Shown here: positions 19,610 through 27,790 of the stretch, one piece after another
How positions within the stretch are numbered: the first letter of the stretch is position 1
Layout of the letters: each line of letters begins with the position of its first letter
From: Pseudomonas cannabina
Lineage (GTDB): Bacteria; Pseudomonadota; Gammaproteobacteria; Pseudomonadales; Pseudomonadaceae
Length of the DNA stretch: 64,000 bases
Assembly: GCF_900100365.1 (NCBI RefSeq)
Contig: NZ_FNKU01000001.1
Location: forward strand, 4,963,501-5,027,500
Direction: 5' to 3'
Translations under genes and position numbers: made by a program
The notes under the pieces: generated by a model
What the model saw: only the letters and a program-made list of their open reading frames with translations
Told to the model about the DNA's origin: nothing
Databases searched by the model: none

Positions 19610-19816
19610 GACGCGGAGCGTCATGAAGGGCATTCCCACGCGGAGCGTGAGGAACGATAATCTCAACTATCGTGCGGCGCTCCGCGTCGCATGCCGTTCT
19701 GGACGCTCCGCGTCCTCTTGGCGACGCAGAGTGTCACGAACGGTAGGTTGTCCGGGAGATCACTTATCGTTCCAACGCTCCGCGTAGGAATGCCGTTCTG
19801 GACGTTCTGCGTCCTC
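19610..19816. repeat. Cluster of GACGCGGAGCGTC-type palindromic repeats
   Basis: Several palindromes of the form GACGCGGAGCGTC or GGACGCTCCGCGTCC lie between the importer and the IS1182-family element. The segment GAACGATAATCTCAACTATC is the complement of a segment in the 80-bp repeat at 10259. Shorter relatives occur near 39083-39100 and 55274-55320. No gene is visible. Confidence 0.75.
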
Positions 19817-19903
19817 TTCTGAAAGAATCAGGTTACTTCTGCTCACGAAAAACCTGTCCTGCACAGACTGTGTGAAAACCTAGCAATCTGCGCAGCGCTC
19901 AAA

Positions 19904-19940
19904 GAAAATGCTCCGTATCGAAAGATACAGAGCATTTTTC
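19904..19940 (+). promoter_or_regulatory. Hairpin before the IS1182 transposase start
   Basis: GAAAATGCTC...GTATC pairs with GATAC...GAGCATTTTTC around a GAAA loop, ending four bases before the ATG at 19944. Such a hairpin would form in read-through transcripts and could mask translation of the transposase. Confidence 0.55.
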
Positions 19941-19943
19941 GTT

Positions 19944-21368
19944 ATGGCCTACATCCAAGGTGAGTCCCGCAGCCAGACCAGCCTATTCCCGGTCTCGCTG
20001 GAAGAGTTGATCCCCGAGGATCACCTCGTTCGTGTCATTGACCTGTACGTTGCCAGGCTCGATCTGGTGCAACTGGGCTTCGATAAAGCGATTCCAAAAA
20101 GCACGGGGCGCCCTGCTTATGATCCCGCCGATCAGCTAAAACTCTACCTCTACGGCTATTTTCAGCGGATTCGCTCATCGCGACGTCTTGAAGCCGAGTG
20201 TCAGCGCAACATCGAAGTGATGTGGCTGATCAACCGGCTCAAGCCCGACTTCAAGACCATCGCCGATTTTCGCAAGAACAATAAACCCGCCTTCATCGCG
20301 ACCTGCCGTGCTTTCGTTCGGTTTTGTCGCACGGCAGGCTTGATCGCCGGTGAGTTGGTGGCCATCGACGGCAGCAAGTTTCAGGCGGTCGCATCCTCAC
20401 GGCGTCATGTGAATTTGAAGCAGCTCAAGCGCCAGGAAGAAAAACTGGATAAGCGCATCGCTCAGTATCTGGCCGAGCTGGATGAGGCCGACAAGGCTGA
20501 AACCACAGATTCAATTGATCGCAGCGCAATCAAGGTAGCCCTGGCACAGCTTGAGGCTCGACAACAGGATAATCAGAGTTGCCAGGCACTGATGCGTTCG
20601 ATGGGCATCGAGCAGTTCAACACCCATGAAAGCGATGCCCGAATGATGCGCACGGCCAAAGGGCCACGTGTGGCCTACAACGTGCAAACCGTCGTGGACG
20701 CCGAGCATTGCCTGATTTTGCATCATGAGGTCACCCAAGATGGCGATGACCGAAAGCAACTGGAGCCGATGGCCAAGGCCGCCAAAGCAGAGTTACAGCA
20801 AGATGATCTGACGGTCACTGCCGATGCCGGCTACTCCAATGGCAAGCAGTTTCAGGCCTGCGAGGATGCTTCGATTACGGCCTATGTACCGCCCAATCGT
20901 TCGAAAAACCCTGGCAGTCAGGAAGAGCAGCTCTTTGAGCGAAAAGACTTTATCTATGAGACCGGACACGATCGTTTCCAGTGTCCGGCAGGCAAATGGT
21001 TAACGCTAAAACAGCACAACAAAGGTGATCGGATCTATCAGGCTGAGGTCGATGACTGCGCCAACTGCGCGCTGAAAACGCAATGCACTCGAGCCCGGCG
21101 CCGTTATGTCTCACGACATGCCCATGAAGAGGCTTTCGAGCGGATGGAGCAAAGAATGCAGGCGCATCCTGAGATGATGGCCAACCGAAGATCCATCGTT
21201 GAGCACCCCTTCGGCAACCTCAAGCAATGGCTATTTGGTAATGGCCGTTTCTTGCTGCGACAACTGGAGGGTACAAAAGCTGAAATGGCCTTGGCGGTGA
21301 ATGCCTATAACCTGAAACGAGCGATTAAAGTGCTCGGTGTGCGCCATCTGATGGCTTTGATGGGCTGA
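19944..21368 (+). CDS. IS1182-family transposase
   Basis: A transposase of about 474 residues starting MAYIQGESRSQTSLFPVSLE. Features of the family are the N-terminal segment RLEAECQRNIEVMWLI, catalytic positions in VAIDGSK and VTADAGYSNG, a cysteine-rich zinc-like segment (CANCALKTQC), and a final acidic residue in RRSIVEHPFGNLKQW. It looks intact. A longer frame from 19908 includes the hairpin sequence and is unlikely to be the real start. Confidence 0.92.
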   Translation: MAYIQGESRSQTSLFPVSLEELIPEDHLVRVIDLYVARLDLVQLGFDKAIPKSTGRPAYDPADQLKLYLYGYFQRIRSSRRLEAECQRNIEVMWLINRLKPDFKTIADFRKNNKPAFIATCRAFVRFCRTAGLIAGELVAIDGSKFQAVASSRRHVNLKQLKRQEEKLDKRIAQYLAELDEADKAETTDSIDRSAIKVALAQLEARQQDNQSCQALMRSMGIEQFNTHESDARMMRTAKGPRVAYNVQTVVDAEHCLILHHEVTQDGDDRKQLEPMAKAAKAELQQDDLTVTADAGYSNGKQFQACEDASITAYVPPNRSKNPGSQEEQLFERKDFIYETGHDRFQCPAGKWLTLKQHNKGDRIYQAEVDDCANCALKTQCTRARRRYVSRHAHEEAFERMEQRMQAHPEMMANRRSIVEHPFGNLKQWLFGNGRFLLRQLEGTKAEMALAVNAYNLKRAIKVLGVRHLMALMG

Positions 21369-21403
21369 GCGGACATTTTTTTCGTCTGCTGCCAATACAA
21401 AAA

Positions 21404-21430
21404 AAACGCCCCGAACAAGTCGGGGCGTTT
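21404..21430 (+). terminator. Rho-independent terminator of the IS1182 element
   Basis: AAACGCCCCGA pairs with TCGGGGCGTTT around a five-base loop. An A run precedes it and a short T run ends it, so it could work in both directions. Confidence 0.8.
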
Positions 21431-21579
21431 GCTTGGGCCTTCATCAGTGTGTTTTCACACAGTCTGTGCAGGACCTTTCTTTCAGTCTTTTCTCTTTCCT
21501 GTGTATGACCTTTCCTAGAAAATCCCGGGCCCTTGCGCCTGCCACATCTGCACACCAGGCTGCGTCGGTCGCTGATTTC

Positions 21580-21776
21580 AGCGATCGGGTTTAGCAGCCT
21601 GTTTGTGGATTACAAGTGGCGCAAGTGCCGTTTATGGCGGCTTTGCGTGGGGCACCTTCGGGTGCGCCGGTTGCTTGCGCTTGTTCCACACCGGTCTGCT
21701 AACCCGCGTCAAAGTCGCCACCCTTGTTTGTTTAGCAGCAAGCATCGAGTGGTCTTGTCAGCTAAAGGAATAAGCG
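21580..21776 (+). ncRNA. Structured 5' leader, copy 2
   Basis: GGGTTTAGCAG (21587-21597) pairs with CTGCTAACCC (21696-21705). Inside lie GCACC-TTCG-GGTGC (21652-21665) and CCGGT...ACCGG hairpins. The same three stems occur before the paralogous gene at 10773 with changed but still pairing bases. A small frame also runs through it (LWRLCVGHLRVRR), similar to one in copy 1, so a leader peptide is an alternative. Confidence 0.65.
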
Positions 21777-21980
21777 ATGATCAACTCAACCCCGTCCCCG
21801 CCGCTCCCCAACTCTCTTGAAGATTCCCTGATACAGGTCAGCGAAATACTGCGCTGTGCCTCTGCTACCGCTTACGAAACCGGTGACAACCTCGATGGCC
21901 TGAAACGTGATCTGGCGTTCTCGGTGGTGCATCTGATCAACATGGCCAAGGCCGAGCTGGAATGTGTTCAGAGCCACTGA
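21777..21980 (+). CDS. DUF6124/DUF3077-like small protein
   Basis: A 67-residue protein paralogous to the one at 10773, sharing the S-ILRCA and F-V-HLI-MAKAELE pattern. AAAGGAATAAGCG precedes the ATG. It lies 111 bp upstream of a short RHS gene on the same strand, an arrangement that suggests the two form a cassette. Function unknown; whether it helps or blocks the RHS product cannot be read from the sequence. Confidence 0.8.
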   Translation: MINSTPSPPLPNSLEDSLIQVSEILRCASATAYETGDNLDGLKRDLAFSVVHLINMAKAELECVQSH

Positions 21981-22091
21981 CAGCCCCTGACGCAACCTAG
22001 CAGTTCTACGAGTAGCCGCTGCGGTCCCGGCAATGCATTGTGTGCCTGAAGAGGCCTGCCTCGCTGATCAAGACCACTCCGGTTACCCGCC

Positions 22092-22721
22092 ATGCGCCAG
22101 CAAGCTACCCTGTGCCGTTACCGCTATGACGCGCTTGACCGGCTCGCGACTCGTACGCCGATGGCGGGTGCCATTGCCCGCTCGTTCTATCAGTCCGAGG
22201 CCTTGGTCAGCGAGATTCAAGGTGCAGAACACCTTCGATTCCTGCGTCACGGCCGTCAAGTGCTGGCCACACAGGCAGCGCTTGCCACGCTGTTGATCGG
22301 CTCAGACCGACAGCACAGCGTGTTACACACCGTATCGGCCAACTTGCCTGACCCTATCGCCTACACACCCTACGGGCATCGGCAAGCGTTGCACCAACTG
22401 CCAGGCTTCAACGGTGAGCGGCCTGACCCGTTGACCGGTCATTATCTGCTGGGCAACGGCTATCGCGCCTACAACCCCGTTCTGATGCGTTTCAACAGCC
22501 CTGACAGCCTCAGTCCGTTTGGCAAGGGCGGAATCAACGCGTATGGGTATTGTGCGGGGGATCCGGTCAATCGATCTGATCCCACGGGGCATGGACTCGT
22601 TGATGATGTGCAAACGTCCATCTACCTTGGCGCAGCCCTTTTTACCGGAGTTATTGGTCTTCTGATGGCTCGTTCGTCTATAAAGGCTGTGCTAAAGGGA
22701 GTGAAGCTAGGGAGACGCTGA
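22092..22721 (+). pseudogene. Short RHS protein, C-terminal tail cut by IS5-type element A
   Basis: The first 165 residues are an RHS repeat-associated core ending in the classic PGFNGERPDPLTGHYLLGNGYRAYNP, RFNSPDSLSPFG and NRSDPTGH segments. After the core come a membrane-like segment (YLGAALFTGVIGLLMA) and a short basic tail. The frame then enters the insertion at the CTAG of 22707-22710 and ends three codons later, so the last residues GRR are IS-encoded. Without the inserted chain the frame would read only three codons before TGA. It probably lost its variable C-terminal domain. Confidence 0.75.
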
Positions 22722-23919
22722 ACAATTAACCCGTTCGCACCGTCCCCATTTCCAAGCCGGTTTTTTTCAACCTGCCGGCCTTATTTTACGTTTCTCGAGC
22801 AGATTTCTGCCCTCATTTTGCTGAAAGGCGGGCCAGTCCCGCCTTTCAGATGGATTTATCCTGCCGTCTGTTGTAAATACCGCTTGGCCAGCATCAGATT
22901 GGCCAACCCAAACAAACTGAACAACTGCGCTGTATTCTTTTCCAGCCCACGGTAGCGAACCTTGCGATGATTGAAGCGCACCTTGATTACCTGGAAGGGG
23001 TGCTCGACCTTGGCACGCAGTTGCGCCTTGGCATATTCAATTTTGCGCTTGACCCGATACAGCACGCTGCCTTCGCCGTGCTGCTTGTAACTGCTTGGCC
23101 GTTCTGCAATCGACCAGATAACGTCCCGTTCAGCATGCTCCGGTCGCTTGGCCGCACCGGTGTATCCAGCGTCACCCGAAACATAGGTTTCGTCACCGTG
23201 AAGCAACTGGCCAACCTGGGTGACATCCGCCACGTTAGCGGCCGTCCCTACTACGCTGTGCACCAGCCCCGACGTGGCGTCTACACCAATGTGGGCCTTC
23301 ATCCCAAAGTGCCATTGATTGCCTTTCCTGGCCTGATGCATCTCAGGATCACGCTTGCCTTCTCGGTTCTTGACCGAGGGCGGCGCGGCGATCAGAGTAG
23401 CGTCGACGATAGTGCCTTCCTTGAGCAGCAGCCCCCGGCTGGCCAGATGCTGGTTAATCGTTTCAAACAGCAGCCGGGTTAGCTGATGGACTTCCAGCAA
23501 GCGGCGAAAACGCAGCAAGGTGGTGGCATCCGGTGCAGACTCGCGACCCAGGTCGATACCCATAAAACCGCGGATGGCCTGGCTGTCGTAGACGGCATCT
23601 TCGCAACCTTCATCGGAGAAACCGAAACACTGCTGCACGACGTACATGCGCAACATGCGCGACACCCCTATCGCAGGGCGTCCGCGCTTGCCTGCGGTGT
23701 TGCTATAAAACGGCGCCACTTGCGCCTCCAGCAGGGCCCAGGGCACCAACTGTTCAAGGTCAGCCAGGAAGCGATCTCGGCGAGTCTGCTTTTTCTTGCC
23801 GGTATATTCGAGTTCGGAGAAGGTCTTCTGCACGCGCGTAACGCTCACGGAGAGGGAGGCTGTTGAAGGAACTTAGTGTGCCAAGGGTGGGGACAGTTGG
23901 CTATTTTTGCAGCGCCTCC
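22711..23919 (-). mobile_element. IS5-type element A, copy 1 (1,209 bp)
   Basis: Ends are GGAGACGCTG and CAGCGCCTCC, flanked on both sides by CTAG (22707-22710 and 23920-23923), the YTAR target of the IS5 subgroup. The transposase is on the minus strand. The only difference I noticed from copy 2 is one base in the segment before the transposase stop (CAGATGG against CAGACGG). Confidence 0.92.
22856..23848 (-). CDS. IS5-family transposase (element A, copy 1)
   Basis: A 330-residue DDE transposase. It has the IS5 N-terminal segment (RDRFLADLEQLVPWALLEA), a first catalytic Asp in GTIVDATLIAAP, a second in YVSGDAGYTGAAKR, and the Y-R-K-E region ending in VEHPFQVIKVRF. The protein is identical to the one at 25250. 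It appears intact and is the likely driver of the 99-bp MITEs, whose ends match this element. Confidence 0.93.
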   Translation of the reverse strand: MSVTRVQKTFSELEYTGKKKQTRRDRFLADLEQLVPWALLEAQVAPFYSNTAGKRGRPAIGVSRMLRMYVVQQCFGFSDEGCEDAVYDSQAIRGFMGIDLGRESAPDATTLLRFRRLLEVHQLTRLLFETINQHLASRGLLLKEGTIVDATLIAAPPSVKNREGKRDPEMHQARKGNQWHFGMKAHIGVDATSGLVHSVVGTAANVADVTQVGQLLHGDETYVSGDAGYTGAAKRPEHAERDVIWSIAERPSSYKQHGEGSVLYRVKRKIEYAKAQLRAKVEHPFQVIKVRFNHRKVRYRGLEKNTAQLFSLFGLANLMLAKRYLQQTAG

Positions 23920-23923
23920 CTAG

Positions 23924-25101
23924 GAGGGTGTAGACAAAATCATGTAGTGAGTCGGCGCGCGAGTATTCGAGCCTCGGCCAACCAAACCCATGCCTCGCTT
24001 ACCGCAAAAAGGCGATCATGATGCATGATCAGTCGCCGAGCTCTCTCATTCCAGGCATGAGTTCGCTCCACTACCCATCGCTTGGGCATGACCACAAATC
24101 CAGTCTGAACAGGCTCCACGGAAAATAGATCGCCTTGTTCAGAGTGCCATTGCCCTGTTCTTCTGTTATTCGGGCCACGGATCACTTGAACATCGATAGC
24201 GTGCAGTTGATGGGTGCGCTGTGCCCATTTTCCTGCGTACGCACTATCAACAAAAAGCGTGCTCAGTGACGGATATTTTTCCTTCGAGTACGCCACCGCA
24301 TCATCCGCCGCGTCACGATCCTGCACGCTTGCAGCACTGATACTGACAGCCAGCAGCAGGCCCAATGTATCGACAATCAGACTTCGTTTACGCCCCTTCA
24401 CTTTTTTGCCTGCGTCGTAGCCGCTGTCACCGCCTTGAGGAGAACTGCGGGTCGACTGTGAATCCAGGATCGCTGCTGACGGGCTGTCAGCGCGTTCTTC
24501 CCGCTCACGCCATTGAGCTCGCAAGCGATCATGCATTTGCTCGAACTTGCCTTGAGCGCTCCACCGGCGGAACGTTTTGTAGACATTGTCCCAATGAGGA
24601 AAATCGCGGGGTAGCATTCGCCGTGAGCACCCCGTGCGTACGACATAGCAACAGGCTTCCAGCAACGTGCGCCGAGAGTGAAGCGGTGGCACTCCTCGTC
24701 CGCCCTGGCTTTCAAACAGGTCGGCGACCAGTGCCCACTCGGTATCTGTCAAGCAACTCGGATATAGCTGCTCCGGCAGTTGGCGGCGATGGGTTTCATT
24801 GTAGCCATAGGCTTTATTAGGTTCAGGTGACTGAAAACTTCCCTTGGCCCGCTGCTTTACACGCGTAATCCCTGCCATTTTCAACGCTTTTGCAAAGGTG
24901 TCGGGATGCGCAGTGATACCGGTTTCGGCGAAGAATACGAGCGCCAATTCGGCCTGGCTGGAATAGGGCTGTGCATGAGCGAGTTTCACCAGCACGGGAT
25001 AGTGCTCGGCGGCAATCGAGCGAGGACGTCCGGTTTTAGGCATGGCTTGAGGGCTATTCAGACAAGGGAGTGAAAGTTTAATTTATTTTGTCTACACCCT
25101 C
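23924..25101 (-). mobile_element. IS5-type element B (1,178 bp)
   Basis: Ends are GAGGGTGTAGACAAAAT and its exact complement, with TAG on both sides (23921-23923 and 25102-25104). It lies exactly between the two copies of element A. A two- or three-base TA-type target is usual for the IS427-like subgroup. Confidence 0.88.
23940..25043 (-). CDS. IS5-superfamily transposase (element B)
   Basis: A 367-residue transposase unlike that of element A. Residues 1-75 form a helix-turn-helix-like region (SQAELALVFFAETGITAHPDT) joined to an IS427-type DDE core: LLEACCYVVRTGCSRRMLP, catalytic Asp in AAILDSQSTRSS, second Asp in LFVDSAYAG, and final Glu in VVERTHAWNERARRL. The frame is intact. Confidence 0.9.
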   Translation of the reverse strand: MPKTGRPRSIAAEHYPVLVKLAHAQPYSSQAELALVFFAETGITAHPDTFAKALKMAGITRVKQRAKGSFQSPEPNKAYGYNETHRRQLPEQLYPSCLTDTEWALVADLFESQGGRGVPPLHSRRTLLEACCYVVRTGCSRRMLPRDFPHWDNVYKTFRRWSAQGKFEQMHDRLRAQWREREERADSPSAAILDSQSTRSSPQGGDSGYDAGKKVKGRKRSLIVDTLGLLLAVSISAASVQDRDAADDAVAYSKEKYPSLSTLFVDSAYAGKWAQRTHQLHAIDVQVIRGPNNRRTGQWHSEQGDLFSVEPVQTGFVVMPKRWVVERTHAWNERARRLIMHHDRLFAVSEAWVWLAEARILARRLTT

Positions 25102-25104
25102 TAG

Positions 25105-26313
25105 GGAGACGCTGAACAATTAACCCGTTCGCACCGTCCCCATTTCCAAGCCGGTTTTTTTCAACCTGCCGGCCTTATTTTACGTTTCTCGAGCAGATTT
25201 CTGCCCTCATTTTGCTGAAAGGCGGGCCAGTCCCGCCTTTCAGACGGATTTATCCTGCCGTCTGTTGTAAATACCGCTTGGCCAGCATCAGATTGGCCAA
25301 CCCAAACAAACTGAACAACTGCGCTGTATTCTTTTCCAGCCCACGGTAGCGAACCTTGCGATGATTGAAGCGCACCTTGATTACCTGGAAGGGGTGCTCG
25401 ACCTTGGCACGCAGTTGCGCCTTGGCATATTCAATTTTGCGCTTGACCCGATACAGCACGCTGCCTTCGCCGTGCTGCTTGTAACTGCTTGGCCGTTCTG
25501 CAATCGACCAGATAACGTCCCGTTCAGCATGCTCCGGTCGCTTGGCCGCACCGGTGTATCCAGCGTCACCCGAAACATAGGTTTCGTCACCGTGAAGCAA
25601 CTGGCCAACCTGGGTGACATCCGCCACGTTAGCGGCCGTCCCTACTACGCTGTGCACCAGCCCCGACGTGGCGTCTACACCAATGTGGGCCTTCATCCCA
25701 AAGTGCCATTGATTGCCTTTCCTGGCCTGATGCATCTCAGGATCACGCTTGCCTTCTCGGTTCTTGACCGAGGGCGGCGCGGCGATCAGAGTAGCGTCGA
25801 CGATAGTGCCTTCCTTGAGCAGCAGCCCCCGGCTGGCCAGATGCTGGTTAATCGTTTCAAACAGCAGCCGGGTTAGCTGATGGACTTCCAGCAAGCGGCG
25901 AAAACGCAGCAAGGTGGTGGCATCCGGTGCAGACTCGCGACCCAGGTCGATACCCATAAAACCGCGGATGGCCTGGCTGTCGTAGACGGCATCTTCGCAA
26001 CCTTCATCGGAGAAACCGAAACACTGCTGCACGACGTACATGCGCAACATGCGCGACACCCCTATCGCAGGGCGTCCGCGCTTGCCTGCGGTGTTGCTAT
26101 AAAACGGCGCCACTTGCGCCTCCAGCAGGGCCCAGGGCACCAACTGTTCAAGGTCAGCCAGGAAGCGATCTCGGCGAGTCTGCTTTTTCTTGCCGGTATA
26201 TTCGAGTTCGGAGAAGGTCTTCTGCACGCGCGTAACGCTCACGGAGAGGGAGGCTGTTGAAGGAACTTAGTGTGCCAAGGGTGGGGACAGTTGGCTATTT
26301 TTGCAGCGCCTCC
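25105..26313 (-). mobile_element. IS5-type element A, copy 2 (1,209 bp)
   Basis: Same length, ends and orientation as copy 1. Its left CTAG (25101-25104) is made from the last C of element B plus the TAG duplication, and its right CTAG is 26314-26317. This shows it inserted after element B. Two direct copies of A now flank B. Confidence 0.92.
25250..26242 (-). CDS. IS5-family transposase (element A, copy 2)
   Basis: A 330-residue DDE transposase with the same sequence as the one at 22856, including GTIVDATLIAAP and YVSGDAGYTGAAKR. The identity of the two copies points to a recent duplication or gene conversion. Confidence 0.93.
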   Translation of the reverse strand: MSVTRVQKTFSELEYTGKKKQTRRDRFLADLEQLVPWALLEAQVAPFYSNTAGKRGRPAIGVSRMLRMYVVQQCFGFSDEGCEDAVYDSQAIRGFMGIDLGRESAPDATTLLRFRRLLEVHQLTRLLFETINQHLASRGLLLKEGTIVDATLIAAPPSVKNREGKRDPEMHQARKGNQWHFGMKAHIGVDATSGLVHSVVGTAANVADVTQVGQLLHGDETYVSGDAGYTGAAKRPEHAERDVIWSIAERPSSYKQHGEGSVLYRVKRKIEYAKAQLRAKVEHPFQVIKVRFNHRKVRYRGLEKNTAQLFSLFGLANLMLAKRYLQQTAG

Positions 26314-26314
26314 C

Positions 26315-27489
26315 TAGTGTGCTGTTCGCGAAATATCTTTTCGTTATTTTCGGCTACACTTCAGATGTCATCCCAGCCGTGGAGAGCTTATCGTGAGCGC
26401 TCTGGACATCACGCTTAGCCTTGAAGAAACGATCGAACTCAAACGACGCGTTCGCTCTGCCACCATACCTCAGCGAGAGGGTCGTCGAGCACGCATAATC
26501 CTGCTGGCTGCCGAAGGTGAAACCCGAGACAACATTGCACGTTTGACGGGCTTTTCCTGCCCAACGATCACGCTCTGGTGCCAGCGTTTCCAGGCTCGTC
26601 GACTGGACGGACTGGTCGACGAACCTGGGCGTGGACGCAAGTCATCTTTGCCTGCCGAGACAGTTCGCCGTGTCCTGGAACAGGTCACCCGTCCTCGCAT
26701 CGGAGAACCACGCTGGAGCTGTCGGAGCATGGCAAAGGCGGCGGGTATTTCCTCGACCACCGTCCATAAGCTGTGGGCTGCCAATGATTTAAAGCCCCAC
26801 CTGACGCGCACATTCAAGTTGTCCAACGATCCGCAGTTTGAGGAGAAATTCTGGGATGTGATCGGGCTTTATCTGGCCCCACCGGATAAGGCTTTAGTGT
26901 TGTGCTGTGATGAGAAAAGCCAGGTTCAGGCGTTGGAGCGAACACAGCCGGGTTTGCCTTTGGGCATCGGTCATATCCAGACTAAATCCCATGATTACAC
27001 CCGTCATGGCACGGTCACGTTATTCGCCGCACTGGATTACCTCCAAGGAAAATTGATCAGCAGCATCGAGCGTCAGCACCGGCATCAAGAGTGGTTGGCC
27101 TTTCTCAAGAAGATCAATAAAGAAACGCCCAAACACCTCCAGCTTCATCTGATCGTCGATAACTACGCGACCCACAAGCATGCCGCAGTGAAGGCCTGGC
27201 TGGCGAAGCATCCGCGTTTTCATATTCATTTCACGCCGACCTCCAGCTCTTGGATGAACATGGTTGAACGCTTCTTTCGAGACATCACGGTGTATCTTCG
27301 CGACGGCAGTTTTGCCTCGGTTCGCGAGCTGGAGAGCTCCATTACAGCGTTCATGGCGTTACGTAATGCTCAGCCGACCCGATACGTTTGGAACGCAAAG
27401 GGAGAGGAGATTCTGAACAAAATTCAACGGGCGCGTGAAGCACTTGAAACCGCAGGCAATAAGTAACTTATTTCGAAAACATCACACTA
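26315..27489 (+). mobile_element. IS630-family insertion sequence
   Basis: Imperfect ends (GTGTGCTGTTCGCGAAATA on the left; the right end read inwards is GTGTGATGTTTTCGAAATA) are bounded by TA at 26315-26316 and 27488-27489, the invariant target of this family. The left TA is the centre of the CTAG right of element A copy 2. Confidence 0.9.
26393..27466 (+). CDS. IS630-family transposase
   Basis: A 357-residue mariner/Tc1-related transposase. N-terminal helix-turn-helix segments (TRDNIARLTGFSCPTITLW, and a second near residue 115) precede the DDE core: CCDEKSQ, LIVDNYATHK and SSSWMNMVERFF. All three acidic residues are present and the frame is complete. Confidence 0.93.
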   Translation: MSALDITLSLEETIELKRRVRSATIPQREGRRARIILLAAEGETRDNIARLTGFSCPTITLWCQRFQARRLDGLVDEPGRGRKSSLPAETVRRVLEQVTRPRIGEPRWSCRSMAKAAGISSTTVHKLWAANDLKPHLTRTFKLSNDPQFEEKFWDVIGLYLAPPDKALVLCCDEKSQVQALERTQPGLPLGIGHIQTKSHDYTRHGTVTLFAALDYLQGKLISSIERQHRHQEWLAFLKKINKETPKHLQLHLIVDNYATHKHAAVKAWLAKHPRFHIHFTPTSSSWMNMVERFFRDITVYLRDGSFASVRELESSITAFMALRNAQPTRYVWNAKGEEILNKIQRAREALETAGNK

Positions 27490-27490
27490 G

Positions 27491-27589
27491 GGAGGCGCTG
27501 ATTTATTCGATTTTTCGTCCCTGCAACGCTCTGGAGGCCTTGATTTATCAGGGGGCAACAGCTGGGTTTTAGAATAAATCAGCGTCTCC
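27491..27589 (+). mobile_element. 99-bp MITE, copy 2
   Basis: Ends GGAGGCGCTG and CAGCGTCTCC with CTAG on both sides (27487-27490 and 27590-27593). The left CTAG includes the last bases of the IS630 element. Sequence is nearly identical to copy 1. Confidence 0.9.
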
Positions 27590-27593
27590 CTAG

Positions 27594-27692
27594 GGAGCCG
27601 CTGATTTATTCGATTTTTCGTCCCGGCAACGCTCTGGAGGCCTTGATTTATCTGGGGGCAACAGCTGGATTTTAGAATAAATCAGCGGCTAC
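27594..27692 (+). mobile_element. 99-bp MITE, copy 3, with altered ends
   Basis: It directly follows copy 2, sharing one CTAG (27590-27593), and ends at CTAG 27693-27696. Its ends differ from the other copies (GGAGCCGCTG and CAGCGGCTAC), so it may be the oldest or may be immobile. Confidence 0.87.
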
Positions 27693-27702
27693 CTAGGTAT
27701 CC

Positions 27703-27790
27703 TCTGAAAAAGCCCATTTTTTTGGAGAGGAACCGGGCTGGAGCGCCTGTATTTACTGGCTTCGACTTTTGAAGAAAAGGCTTTTTCAGA
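27703..27790. repeat. 12-bp inverted repeat spanning 88 bp
   Basis: TCTGAAAAAGCC at 27703-27714 is the exact complement of GGCTTTTTCAGA at 27779-27790. It lies right after the CTAG chain, before the RHS tail fragment. It could be a terminator or the trace of another small element. Confidence 0.4.

Larger units (their letters stand above)
19856..21474 (+). mobile_element. IS1182-family insertion sequence
   Basis: The element is bounded by near-perfect inverted repeats: GTCCTGCACAGACTGTGTGA from 19856 on the left and the complement ending at 21474 on the right, 24 bp in all. It carries one transposase gene. I found no clear target duplication, so the insertion may be old or rearranged. Confidence 0.88.

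Noticed and set aside
18224-19666. Minus-strand open frame of 480 codons
   Set aside because: It is antisense to the ABC permease and binding protein genes and has no recognisable domain.
22711-26313. Composite transposon with cargo
   Set aside because: Two direct copies of element A flank only element B. The junction bases fit successive single insertions, and there is no cargo gene.
27491-27692. Two adjacent 99-bp repeats as a small CRISPR array
   Set aside because: The units are whole MITEs with terminal inverted repeats and CTAG duplications; there are no spacers or cas genes.
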